Below, in pieces: positions 1 through 14,099 of a DNA stretch of 64,000 bases (positions are counted from its first letter, which is position 1; each line of letters opens with the position of its first letter). The DNA comes from Haemonchus contortus (taxonomy: Eukaryota; Nematoda; Chromadorea; Rhabditida; Trichostrongylidae). Position numbers and translations under genes: made by a program. The DNA is taken from contig LS997567.1 in NCBI GenBank assembly GCA_000469685.2, positions 15,825,415 through 15,889,414 on the forward strand, given 5' to 3'. The notes under the pieces are model-generated. The model made no database searches. It worked only from the letters and a program-made list of their open reading frames with translations, and was not told where the DNA came from.

Positions 1-3000
1 ACACACAAACAGAAACACACACACAAGCAAACACACAAACAAACACACACAAACACACACACAAACGCACAAACAAACCCACACAAAGAAACTCACACAA
101 ACACACACACACACAAACACCTGCACACACAAACGCACAAACACACACACAAACACACACAAACAAGCACAAACCCACACAAGCACACAAAAACACACAT
201 AAACCCATACAAACACATATTCAAACACACACACACACAAACACACACAAACAAGCACAAACCCACACAAACACACACGAACACACAAAAACACACCTAA
301 ACACACACAAATAAACACACACAAACACACGCACACAAACACACACACAAACACCCACACCCACACACAGAAACACCCACAACACACACCCGCACACACA
401 AACACACAGACACGCGCACACAAACACACACATAAACACACACAAACACATATTCAAAACACACACACAAACACACACACAAACAAGCACAAACCTACAC
501 AAACACACACAAGCACACACACAAACACACACACACGAACACACACACAAACACACACACCAACACGCAAACAAACGCACACAAACACACACGCAAACGC
601 AAACACACGCACAAACAAAAACACACACACAAGAACACTTACACACAAACACACACACACGCACGAACACACACACAAACAAACACACGCACACAAACAC
701 ACACACGCACACAAACACACACAAATAAACACACACAAACACACGCACACAAACACACACAAACACCCACACCCACCCACAGAAACACCCACAACACACA
801 TCCGCACACAAAAACACACAGACCCGCGCACACAAACACACACATAAACACACAAACACATATTCAAACACACCCACAAACACACACAAACAAGCACAAA
901 CCTACACAAACACACACAAGCACACACACACGAACACACACACAAACAAACACACACAAACACACACACCAACACGCAAACAAACGCACACAAACACACA
1001 CGCAAACGCAAACACACGCACAAACAAAAACACACACACAAGAACACTTACACACAAACACACACACACGCACGAACACACACACAAACAAACACACGCA
1101 CACAAACACACACACGCACACAAACACACACACACACAAACACCCACACCCACACACAGAAACACCCACAACACACACCCGCACACACAAACACATATTC
1201 AAACACACCCACAAACACACACAAACAAGCACAAACCTACACAAACACACACAAGCACACACACAAACACACACACACGAACACACACACAAACAAACAC
1301 ACACAAACAAACACACACAAACACACACAAAAACAAACACAAACGCACACAAACACACACACCAACACGCAAACAAACGCACACAAACACACACAAACAA
1401 GCACAAACCCACACAAGCACACAAAAACACACATAAACCCATACAAACACATATTCAAACACACCACACACACAAACACACACAAACAAGCACAAACCCA
1501 CACAAACACACACGAACACACAAAAACACACCTAAACACACACAAATAAACACACACAAACACACGCACACAAACACGCACACGCACACAAACACACACA
1601 CAAACACCCACACCCACACACAGAAACACCCACAACACACACCCGCACACACAAACACACAGACACGCGCACACAAACACACACATAAACACACACAAAC
1701 ACATATTCAAAACACACACACAAACACACACAAACAAGCACAAACCTACACAAACACACACGAACACACAAAAAACACACAAACACACATGCAAACCCAA
1801 ACACACAAACACACACAAACACACATAAGCAAGCACAAAACCCACACAAACACACAAAACACACATACAAACACAAACACACACAAACCAACACGCAAAC
1901 ACATCCGAAACACAAACACCCCCAAACACCGACAAACACACATAAACACACACAAGTACCCACAACACAAACACCTGCACACACAAACACACATAAACAC
2001 CCACACACAGAAAACACACAAACACGCGCACACAAACACACAAACACAAACACACGCAAACAGACACACACAAACCCACACACAAACACGCAAACAAACG
2101 CACACAAGCACACACTCACAAACACCCACACACAGAAACACACAAACACGAGCACACAAACACACAAACACAAACACACGCAAACAGACACACACAAACC
2201 CAAACACAAACACACACACAAACACACACACAAACACCTGCACACACAAACACACAAACACACGCAAACACACACACAAACACAGAAACACACAAACAAG
2301 CGCACACAAACACACACGCACAAACATCCACACGCAGAAACACACAAACACGCGCACACAAACACACACAAACACGCACACAAATGCAAACACACGCACA
2401 AACACAAACACACACACAAGCACACACACAAACACACACACACGAACACACACACAAACAAACACACAAACAAACACACACAAACACGCACACAAACGCA
2501 CTCAAACACACACAAAGAAACTCACACAAACACACACACACACACAAACACCTGCACACACAAACGCACAAACACACACACACAAACACACACAAACAAG
2601 CACAAACCCACACAAGCACACAAAAACACACATAAACCCATACAAACACATATTCAAACACACACACACACAAACACACACAAACAAGCACAAACCCACA
2701 CAAACACACACGAACACACAAAAACACACCTAAACACACACAAATAAACACACACAAACACACGCACACAAACACGCACACGCACACAAACACACACACA
2801 AACACCCACACCCACACACAGAAACACCCACAACACACACCCGCACACACAAACACACAGACACGCGCACACAAACACACACATAAACACACACACAAAC
2901 ACATATTCAAAACACACACACAAACACACACACAAACAAGCACAAACCTACACAAACACACACAAGCACACACACAAACACACACACACGAACACACACA

Positions 3001-6000
3001 CAAACAAACACACACAAACAAACACACACAAACACACACACCAACACGCAAACAAACGCACACAAACACACACGCAAACGCAAACACACGCACAAACAAA
3101 AACACACACACAAGAACACTTACACACAAACACACACACACACGCACGAACACACACACAAACAAACACACGCACACAAACACACACACAAACAAACACA
3201 CACACACACACAAACACCCACACCCACACACAGAAACACCCACAACACACACCCGCACACACAAACACATATTCAAACACACCCACAAACACACACAAAC
3301 AAGCACAAACCTACACAAACACACACAAGCACACACACAAACACACACACACGAACACACACACAAACAAACACACACAAACAAACACACACAAACACAC
3401 ACAAAAACAAACACAAACGCACACAAACACACACACCAACACGCAAACAAACGCACACAAACACACACAAACAAGCACAAACCTACACAAACACACACGA
3501 ACACACAAAAAAACACACAAACACACATGCAAACCCAAACACACAAACACACACAAACACACATAAGCAAGCACAAACCCACACAAACACACAAAAACAC
3601 ACACAAACACACATACAAACACAAACACACACAAACCAACACGCAAACACATCCGAACACAAACACCCCCAAACACCGACAAACACACATAAACACACAC
3701 AAGTACCCACAACACAAACACCTGCACACACAAACACACACATAAACACCCACACACAGAAACACACAAACACGCGCACACAAACACACAAACACAAACA
3801 CACGCAAACAGACACACACAAACCCACACACAAACACGCAAACAAACGCACACAAGCACACACTCACAAACACCCACACACAGAAACACACAAACACGAG
3901 CACACAAACACACAAACACAAACACACGCAAACAGACACACACAAACCCAAACACAAACACGCACACAAACGCACTCAAACACTCACACCAACACACATA
4001 CAAACAAACGCGCACACAAGCACAAACACACCCAAACACAAACACGCACAAACACACACAAACACACACACAAACACACACACAAACACCTGCACACACA
4101 AACACACAAACACACGCAAACACACACACAAACACAGAAACACACAAACAAGCGCACACAAACACACACGCACAAACATCCACACGCAGAAACACACAAA
4201 CACGCGCACACAAACACACACAAACACGCACACAAATGCAAACACACGCACAAACCCAAACACACACACAAGCACACACACAAACACACACACACGAACA
4301 CACACACAAACAAACACACAAACAAACACACACAAACACGCACACAAACGCACTCAAACACACACAAAGAAACTCACACAAACACACACACACAAACACC
4401 TGCACACACAAACGCACAAACACACACACACAAACACACACAAACAAGCACAAACCCACACAAGCACACAAAAACACACATAAACCCATACAAACACATA
4501 TTCAAACACACACACACACACAAACACACACAAACAAGCACAAACCCACACAAACACACACGAACACACAAAAACACACCTAAACACACACAAATAAACA
4601 CACACAAACACACGCACACAAACACGCACACGCACACAAACACACACACAAACACCCACACCCACACACAGAAACACCCACAACACACACCCGCACACAC
4701 AAACACACAGACACGCGCACACAAACACACACATAAACACACACAAACACATATTCAAAACACACACACAAACACACACAAACAAGCACAAACCTACACA
4801 AACACACACGAACACACAAAAAAACACACAAACACACATGCAAACCCAAACACACAAACACACACAAACACACATAAGCAAGCACAAACCCACACAAACA
4901 CACAAAAACACACACAAACACACATACAAACACACACAAACCAACACGCAAACACATCCGAACACAAACACCCCCAAACACCGACAAACACACACAAACA
5001 CACACAAGTACCCACAACACAAACACCTGCACACACAAACACACACATAAACACCCACACACAGAAACACACAAACACGCGCACACAAACACACAAACAC
5101 AAACACACGCAAACAGACACACACAAACCCACACACAAACACGCAAACAAACGCACACAAGCACACACTCACAAACACCCACACACAGAAACACACAAAC
5201 ACGAGCACACAAACACACAAACACAAACACACGCAAACAGACACACACAAACCCAAACACAAACACGCACACAAACGCACTCAAACACTCACACCAACAC
5301 ACATACAAACAAACGCGCACACAAGCACAAACACACCCAAACACAAACACGCACAAACACACACAAACACACACACAAACACACACACAAACACCTGCAC
5401 ACACAAACACACAAACACACGCAAACACACACACAAACACAGAAACACACAAACAAGCGCACACAAACACACACGCACAAACATCCACACGCAGAAACAC
5501 ACAAACACGCGCACACAAACACACACAAACACGCACACAAATGCAAACACACGCACAAACACAAACACACACACAAGCACACACACAAACACACACACAC
5601 GAACACACACACAAACAAACACACAAACAAACACACACAAACACGCACACAAACGCACTCAAACACACACAAAGAAACTCACACAAACACACACACACAA
5701 ACACCTGCACACACAAACGCACAAACACACACACACAAACACACACAAACAAGCACAAACCCACACAAGCACACAAAAACACACATAAACCCATACAAAC
5801 ACATATTCAAACACACACACACACAAACACACACAAACAAGCACAAACCCACACAAACACACACGAACACACAAAAACACACCTAAACACACACAAATAA
5901 ACACACACAAACACACGCACACAAACACGCACACGCACACAAACACACACACAAACACCCACACCCACACACAGAAACACCCACAACACACACCCGCACA

Positions 6001-9000
6001 CACAAACACACAGACACGCGCACACAAACACACATTCAAAACACACACAAACACATATTCAAAACACACACACAAACACACACAAACAAGCACAAACCTA
6101 CACAAACACACACGAACACACAAAAAAACACACAAACACACATGCAAACCCAAACACACAAACACACACAAACACACATAAGCAAGCACAAACCCACACA
6201 AACACACAAAAACACACACAAACACACATACAAACACAAACACACACAAACCAACACGCAAACACATCCGAACACAAACACCCCCAAACACCGACAAACA
6301 CACACAAACACACACAAACACACACAAGTACCCACAACACAAACACCTGCACACACAAACACACACATAAACACCCACACACAGAAACACACAAACACGC
6401 GCACACAAACACACACACACAAAACACACGCAAACAGACACACACAAACCCACACACAAACACGCAAACAAACGCACACAAGCACACACGCACAAACACC
6501 TACACACAGAAACACACAAACACGAGCACACAAATACACAAACACAAACACACGCAAACAGACACACACAAACCCAAACACAAACACGCACACAAACGCA
6601 CTCGAACACTCACACCAACACACATACAAACAAACGCGCACACAAACACAAACACGCACACAAACAAACACACGCAAACACACACAAACACACACACGCA
6701 CACAAACACACACACACAAACACACACAAGCACACGCACAAACACACACACAAACACACACAAACACACACACAAACACCTGCACACACAAACACACAAA
6801 CACACACAAACACACACACAAACACAGAAACACACAAACAAGCGCACACAAACACACACGCACAAACATCCACACGCAGAAACACACAAACACGCGCACA
6901 CAAACACACACAAACACGCACACAAATGCAAACACACGCACAAACACAAACACACACACACAAGCACACACACAAACACACACACACGAACACACACACA
7001 AACAAACACACAAACAAACACACACAAACACGCACACAAACGCACTCAAACACACACAAAGAAACTCACACAAACACACACACACAAACACCTGCACACA
7101 CAAACGCACAAACACACACACACAAACACACACAAACAAGCACAAACCCACACAAGCACACAAAAACACACATAAACCCATACAAACACATATTCAAACA
7201 CACACACACACAAACACACACAAACAAGCACAAACCCACACAAACACACACGAACACACAAAAACACACCTAAACACACACAAATAAACACACACAAACA
7301 CACGCACACAAACACGCACACGCACACAAACACACACACAAACACCCACACCCACACACAGAAACACCCACAACACACACCCGCACACACAAACACACAG
7401 ACACGCGCACACAAACACACACATAAACACACACAAACACATATTCAAAACACACACACAAACACACACAAACAAGCACAAACCTACACAAACACACACG
7501 AACACACAAAAAAACACACAAACACACATGCAAACCCAAACACACAAACACACACAAACACACATAAGCAAGCACAAACCCACACAAACACACAAAAACA
7601 CACACAAACACACATACAAACACAAACACACACAAACCAACACGCAAACACATCCGAACACAAACACCCCCAAACACCGACAAACACACACAAACACACA
7701 CAAACACACACAAGTACCCACAACACAACCACCTGCACACACAAACACACACATAAACACCCACACACAGAAACACACAAACACGCGCACACAAACACAC
7801 AAACACAAACACACGCAAACAGACACACACAAACCCACACACAAACACGCAAACAAACGCACACAAGCACACACGCACAAACACCCACACACAGAAACAC
7901 ACAAACACGAGCACACAAATACACAAACACAAACACACGCAAACAGACACACACAAACCCAAACACAAACACGCACACAAACGCACTCGAACACTCACAC
8001 CAACACACATACAAACAAACGCGCACACAAGCACAAACACGCACACAAACAAACACACGCAAACACACACAAACACACACACGCACACAAACACACACAC
8101 ACAAACACACACAAGCACGCGCACAAACACACACACATACACACACAAACACACACACAAACACCTGCACACACAAACACACAAACACACACAAACACAC
8201 ACACAAACACAGATACACACAAACAAGCGCACACAAACACACACGCACAAACATCCACACGCAGAAACACACAAACACGCGCACACAAACACACACAAAC
8301 ACGCACACAAATGCAAACACACGCACAAACACAAACACACACACAAGCACACACACAAACACACACACACGAACACACACACAAACAAACACACAAACAA
8401 ACACACACAAACACGCACACAAACGCACTCAAACACACACAAAGAAACTCACACAAACACACACACACAAACACCTGCACACACAAACGCACAAACACAC
8501 ACACACAAACACACACAAACAAGCACAAACCCACACAAGCACACAAAAACACACATAAACCCATACAAACACATATTCAAACACACACACACACAAACAC
8601 ACACAAACAAGCACAAACCCACACAAACACACACGAACACACAAAAACACACCTAAACACACACAAATAAACACACACAAACACACGCACACAAACACGC
8701 ACACGCACACAAACACACACACAAACACCCACACCCACACACAGAAACACCCACAACACACACCCGCACACACAAACACACAGACACGCGCACACAAACA
8801 CACACATAAACACACACAAACACATATTCAAAACACACACACAAACACACACAAACAAGCACAAACCTACACAAACACACACGAACACACAAAAAAACAC
8901 ACAAACACACATGCAAACCCAAACACACAAACACACACAAACACACATAAGCAAGCACAAACCCACACAAACACACAAAAACACACACAAACACACATAC

Positions 9001-10267
9001 AAACACAAACACACACAAACCAACACGCAAACACATCCGAACACAAACACCCCCAAACACCGACAAACACACACAAACACACACAAACACACACAAGTAC
9101 CCACAACACAAACACCTGCACACACAAACACACACATAAACACCCACACACAGAAACACACAAACACGCGCACACAAACACACAAACACAAACACACGCA
9201 AACAGACACACACAAACCCACACACAAACACGCAAACAAACGCACACAAGCACACACGCACAAACACCCACACACAGAAACACACAAACACGAGCACACA
9301 AATACACAAACACAAACACACGCAAACAGACACACACAAACCCAAACACAAACACGCACACAAACGCACTCGAACACTCACACCAACACACATACAAACA
9401 AACGCGCACACAAGCACAAACACGCACACAAACAAACACACGCAAACACACACAAACACACACACGCACACAAACACACACACACAAACACACACAAGCA
9501 CGCGCACAAACACACACACATACACACACAAACACACGCACACAAACACACACACACAAACACACAAAAACACACACAAACACACACAAACACACACAAA
9601 CACCCACGACACAAACACCTGCGCGCACAAACACACACAAACACACACAAATAAGCACAAACCCACACAAGCACACAAAAACACAAACACGCACAAACCC
9701 ACACTAACACCCACAAACACCGACAAACACACACAAACACACACAAACACCCACAACACAAACACCTGCACACACACACAAACACATACAAACACACACA
9801 CACAAACACCCACACACAAACACCCACACACAGAAACACTCAAACACGCGCACATAAACACACAAACACAAACACACGCAAACAGACACACACAAACCCA
9901 CACACAAACACGCACACAAACGCACTCAAACACACACACCAACACACATACAAACAAACGCGCACACAAGCACAAACACACACAAACACACACGAACACA
10001 CACAAGCACGCGCACAAACACACACACATACACACACAAACACACGCACACAAACATGCACAAACACACAAAAACACACAAACCCACATACAAACACAAA
10101 CACACACAAACACACACAAGCTAACACGCAAACACACCCAAACACACACAAACTCACATACAATCACAAACACACACAAACACACGCAACCCCACACGCA
10201 AACACACCCAAACACAAACACGCACACACACACACAAACGCAAACATACATAAACACACACAGACAT
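1..10267. repeat. AC/TG-rich satellite with higher-order repeat units
   Basis: The whole stretch is built from short variants of ACACAC and ACAAAC, with occasional G (ACGCAC, CAGAC, GAACAC) and rare T (CATATTCAAA, ACCTGC). It is strand-asymmetric: the + strand is almost only A and C. Rare landmark words recur in fixed order. GCAAACCCAAACACAC begins at about 1789, 3527, 4838, 6142, 7528 and 8911, giving spacings of 1738, 1311, 1304, 1386 and 1383 bp. CATATTCAAA occurs as pairs about 250 bp apart near 1449/1701, 2647/2903, 4497/4749, 5803/6055, 7190/7440 and 8573/8823. The array is therefore a higher-order satellite with units of about 1.3-1.4 kb, most regular between 3.5 and 9.4 kb and rearranged in the first 1.7 kb. 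It runs off the left edge and stops sharply near 10,267. The long open frames on the TG strand exist only because TG repeats lack stop codons; I do not call them genes. Confidence 0.95.
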
Positions 10268-12660
10268 ACTCTGAGTAGCCCGCTGCCAAGTTTTTGCCGC
10301 CCGAAAAAAATTTCCTTTCAGCTATCGTGTTGCTCATACTCAAAAGACCTCCATAATGAGTTTGAATATGGAGGTCTCTGAAGGCGGCACACACTCAATC
10401 GATTCGTGTCATCTAATTCTGGTTCTCACGTGGGGTGTCCTTGTCGACTCGCTAATTATGCTTGTCCCAAGGGCAACACCTCAGATGTCGTATGTTCCTC
10501 TTCTCTGCCCCTAAAACGGACCAAACAATTGGAGGTGATACATGGGCGATCGTAAAGGCAATTTCGAATTAGGCTCTGCTTAAGATCGACTAAGGTGCGT
10601 TTTATATTGCGACCGTGTTTTCCAATCTTAAGACTCGTTTTAGTGGGGGTGTTGGTTCCATCACAGATCAATTGTCTCTTCGAAGCCTTTAGACCTTTTC
10701 TTCCGGCAAAGTACTGCCATGTTTCGGTATCACGCCGCTAGGAGAAGATCCGTGAAGCTCGCAAAATTACCGTAGTTATTCAGATTCGCAATATCGGGTG
10801 CCATTTCAATAGACCATTGTCGTTCACACTCATATCCTCCTGTAACCCCACTTCGAGTTTCAGGGAAGGTGGCCTATTTCTAAATGTTTTTTCCTTGTTA
10901 ACTTGTGCTGCGGTTGTGGTCATAGGTTCATGGGGGCTCGTATGTGAAAATAGAGGATAGATCTATTCTTTTGTTGCTACGGTCGTTCTTTCATTTTTCA
11001 TTTCTAGCCTGTCAACAACAAATCTGGGGGGAGGGGGGGGGGGGAGGGTATAAATGATGTTTTCCGTACTCGGTACCGCTTTCCTCTCTCAGCACATCCA
11101 AGTGCCGTCCAGTTCTTATTGTTAATCGCGACTATAGAGTCGTGAGCGGATGTGGTTTGGTGTCAAGTGGCGCCCTTTCACAAAAGCATGATCTTGGGAT
11201 TAAATCACGCGATGCTCACTTCGGCTGATCTAATCTCCCATTTCTAAAGGATCGCTTCGATGGTACCAATCTCTTCTGAGAGTATGTAATCACTGGATTT
11301 AACAACGGCTGGCCACATAAGTCACTGTTTAGGCTTCGTACACATTCAAAGCGTCACTTTGGTACTCAATGGAAATCGAGTGCAGGGAGACCCCACAAAC
11401 GGAACTGATCATCGTCAGGGACTTTATTTTCTGTTACGATATCCTAGAGCTGAGATATTCGTTTGCATGAAGTTAGCTCTGTTTTGTGAATTTTTTCATT
11501 GGCTTATACGTACACGTTCATATACGTTTTTATTAGAATGGTAGATATAAGCGTAAGTTTTCGACACGGAACATGCTTACGATGGGTGTAGCTCGGATAG
11601 ATAGATCACTGTGGCTCTCGGAAGGGGAAAAAGTGAAAGTGGAGTCTGATACGTTGTTTGATATTGTTGATGTTTACCGGAGTCAAATTTGTGCACAGGA
11701 TCGGAAATCATTTCCAGTTTATTGGAATTCGCTCGGAGCTGGGAATAATGAGTAGAATGCGATGCTGGGTGTAAAAAGGCTGGGAACACTGTGAGTTCAA
11801 GATGGATTACCTATCGGCTGTCTTTTCAGATACGCTAAGAGTAGCCATCCATTGAAAATTTCCCCTTTCTCTCCTGTGGGCCCACTAGCGCATTGAGTTT
11901 CCTTCAACTGAACAACCTAATTTATCAATCTAATTCTTGGATTGCATTCACTATTTTGTCGATTCATGAATATTCCGCTATCAGAAGACCCTTTCCAAAG
12001 CCCTTGTTATCTCTCTATAAATAAACGAACGGCCGAGTTTCTCACATTACTGACTTTCGCATAGGTTTTTCAACAACTAGTATCGAACAAGGGGATTACT
12101 TTCCCTATGGCGCCGCAAATGCTGTAGTCGTAGCTGTCGGGTAGCAAGAGCGAACTGAACTTCCTTTCCAATATATGAAATTGACTTTTACAAATGCTTA
12201 ACACTGCCTCCTTTATGATAGTGACTTTTATAAATCCTTATCACCATGTTTATCCCACATTTTTTTGTCAAACTTCTCTTTTCATCGATTCATATCTGCC
12301 GTCCAGTCACACCATGTATCGTAACTGAAGTAGCAATGCTGCGTTGCTCTACGAAAGATCTTGTCAAGTGGTCGGAAATCGTCAGCCAGAGTCAGCTGTC
12401 GTCATCCTCCAATTATAATCGTTTTTGCACATGGTTCGGCAGAATCCTCCACTCAATTCGTTTGGAGGCATGCGAAGGGGGCTTCGAGGCCGCCTCTGAC
12501 AATTAATCTCTCGTGCACTGCGGGATGTCTTGTTTAGCAGCCGGGCGTCTGCTTAACACCAGATAAGGCCTGGCGACTTATTATTGGGTACTTTCATGCC
12601 GAAAGCAATGATATAAATGGTCCTGATTCCTCTCAAATCTCAGCCCTGTAGTAGGTCGCT
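10268..12660. other. Unassigned sequence next to the satellite
   Basis: Ordinary-complexity DNA with only short open frames (60-86 codons, for example 10,456-10,671 minus and 12,246-12,506 plus) that I do not recognise. It contains a poly-G tract at 11,026-11,048. I see no convincing exon or transposon domain. Confidence 0.5.
11026..11048 (+). repeat. Poly-G tract with two A interruptions
   Basis: Twenty-three bases made of G except for two A residues. Similar G runs occur at 40,128-40,143, 43,467-43,477 and 59,630-59,640. Such tracts can form G-quadruplexes and are hard to sequence accurately. Confidence 0.9.
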
Positions 12661-12669
12661 CGAAAACAA

Positions 12670-12765
12670 GGATTCAGCCGACTATGTATGGTTTCAATGC
12701 TCGACCGCCTGCTTCTCAAGCGTGTGTGGGACATGTGACGATGCAAGCGAGGAGGACCAAAATGA
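12670..12765 (+). pseudogene. RTE endonuclease N-terminal scrap
   Basis: The + frame reads FNARPPASQACVGHVTMQAR, which parallels FNARTLASEACIEDLMMQAR at the start of the endonuclease domain of the RTE copy at 20.29-23.49 kb. The similarity stops after about 30 codons, and what follows in the same frame (to 13,232) does not match the element. I read it as a short retrotransposon remnant whose open frame continues by chance. Confidence 0.55.
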
Positions 12766-13990
12766 CCCCCAACCGGCAGACTGACAAAGGAAGGACACTA
12801 GGTCAGAGTGATGATCTAATAAAGACTGTGCATACCACAGTAAGTATTTTCGAACGCTCATCACAAATTCACCCTCCAAATTTGCCAAACGGCTCTGGTG
12901 ACGAACTTAAGGAACCATTGCCTCATATGTTGAACTATTCTGCTACGTACATACATAAGCAAACCGAGCAGCCAACTCATCGTGCAGTGCTAGTTGACAA
13001 ATGTATATTGGAAGCATGGAGGTTCGCATCCTTGGCACATTCTGCTTTTCTTGAAACCTGCCCCAAATTTGCAAAAAGGTTCTATGATTCATTTTGGCTA
13101 TCTGGAGCCCTCCATACTTCTCTTCTGTGGAAATCGAAAGGCATTCCAACAGACTTCTTCGTTCCCCCTTTTCGAATGAGCTTGTGCCCAGAAAAAAGTA
13201 AAAAAGAATCGGTCGAAGCTCGAGCCCAGTAAAAAAGAATCGAGAAAATGCCCCGCTAGAAGTAGGCAAAATTTCAAACGATCTTGTAGACTTAGGCAGA
13301 AATGTGTCACATGACGCTCGATCAAAGCGCTCATAAACATGTTACAGGCGGTATTATCTGACTGAATTTGGTGTTGTCGTACTTGTTAGAGGGCTCTGGT
13401 TTCTGTGTCATAATCTGGGCACCATCTAGAATGGTGACAGAGAATGTTATGGACTGCAAGGAAAAAGTACATGGAAAGCGATCACAATGAATCTTCTTGA
13501 TCAACTGATGGTAGCGACAACGGCACACTCCTCTGTGCTTTCGTAAATCAACCAGATAGCATCTACGGATGTCAAGGAAAATCGAGAGGTTGTGAACTTC
13601 CATAATAATCCACTTTGAACATCTCTTAAGTTTTATGTGGTTATAGCTGGAAAACGTGCGGATCGACCTGCCAATTTGAGGGATAAGCAGAGAAGTAGTC
13701 TCATAGCACCAATAGCGATATCCACCAAATGATGCTCTGAAACAACACGAAAGGCTTTATAGAGAACAGCTCTGAACTGAGCTATAGGTGGATTCGGAAT
13801 TTTCAGTCGAGTTCGGATGTGTCACAATCGCTTTCCTGTTGCTCCGACAACATTTCTTCTGAAACTCCCAGGGACCCCAGGGGGGCGGAAAGCACGTTGC
13901 TGGATTGCACAAGTACTAGTTTGAGTTCTCTCTGAGTCCAAAATTTTCTCTTAAATTTGCCAACCGTGTTAGACTTCTGGTGAATAAAGT
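12766..13990. other. Unassigned sequence
   Basis: Overlapping short open frames on both strands (for example 12,943-13,269 minus and 13,331-13,603 minus) with no domain I recognise. A small repeated word (a run ending AGTAAAAAAGAATCG) appears twice near 13,197 and 13,228. Confidence 0.4.
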
Positions 13991-14012
13991 TCGGTGAATG
14001 AGCCTCGGGCGA

Positions 14013-14090
14013 AGGCAGGGATAGCCGAGTGGATAAGAGTGTAGGCTCACGTCGGCATTTGGAGGGGATGCGAGTTTGATCCCTGCCGAG
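14013..14090 (+). promoter_or_regulatory. tRNA-like Pol III internal promoter (A and B boxes)
   Basis: Box A, TAGCCGAGTGG (14,022-14,032), fits the TRGYNNARNGG consensus exactly. Box B is AGTTTGATCCC (about 14,073-14,083) against GGTTCGANNCC, with two differences. The boxes are about 40 bp apart, as in tRNA-Ser or tRNA-Leu type genes with an extra arm. The arms do not fold into a proper cloverleaf and there is no clean acceptor end, so this is a tRNA-derived head rather than a working tRNA. It lies about 235 bp upstream of the first readable endonuclease codons of the RTE copy on the same strand, which suggests it is the 5' end of that element or a SINE head beside it. Confidence 0.6.
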
Positions 14091-14099
14091 TCAGCTCCA

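Noticed and set aside
1..10267. CRISPR-like or telomeric array
   Set aside because: There are no unique spacers between equal repeats, and no TTAGGC nematode telomere repeat. The array is a satellite of simple words.
93..10394. Dozens of long open frames rich in Cys/Val/Phe (minus) or Thr/His/Gln (plus) in the first 10 kb
   Set aside because: They come from translating TG or AC repeats, which contain almost no stop codons in any frame. Composition follows the dinucleotide, not a protein.
12684..13232. 182-codon + frame as a gene
   Set aside because: Only its first 30 codons resemble an RTE endonuclease; the rest is random-looking with overlapping frames on both strands.
14013..14090. A functional tRNA-Ser or tRNA-Leu gene
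   Set aside because: The A box is good, but the arms do not pair into a cloverleaf and the B box has two mismatches.
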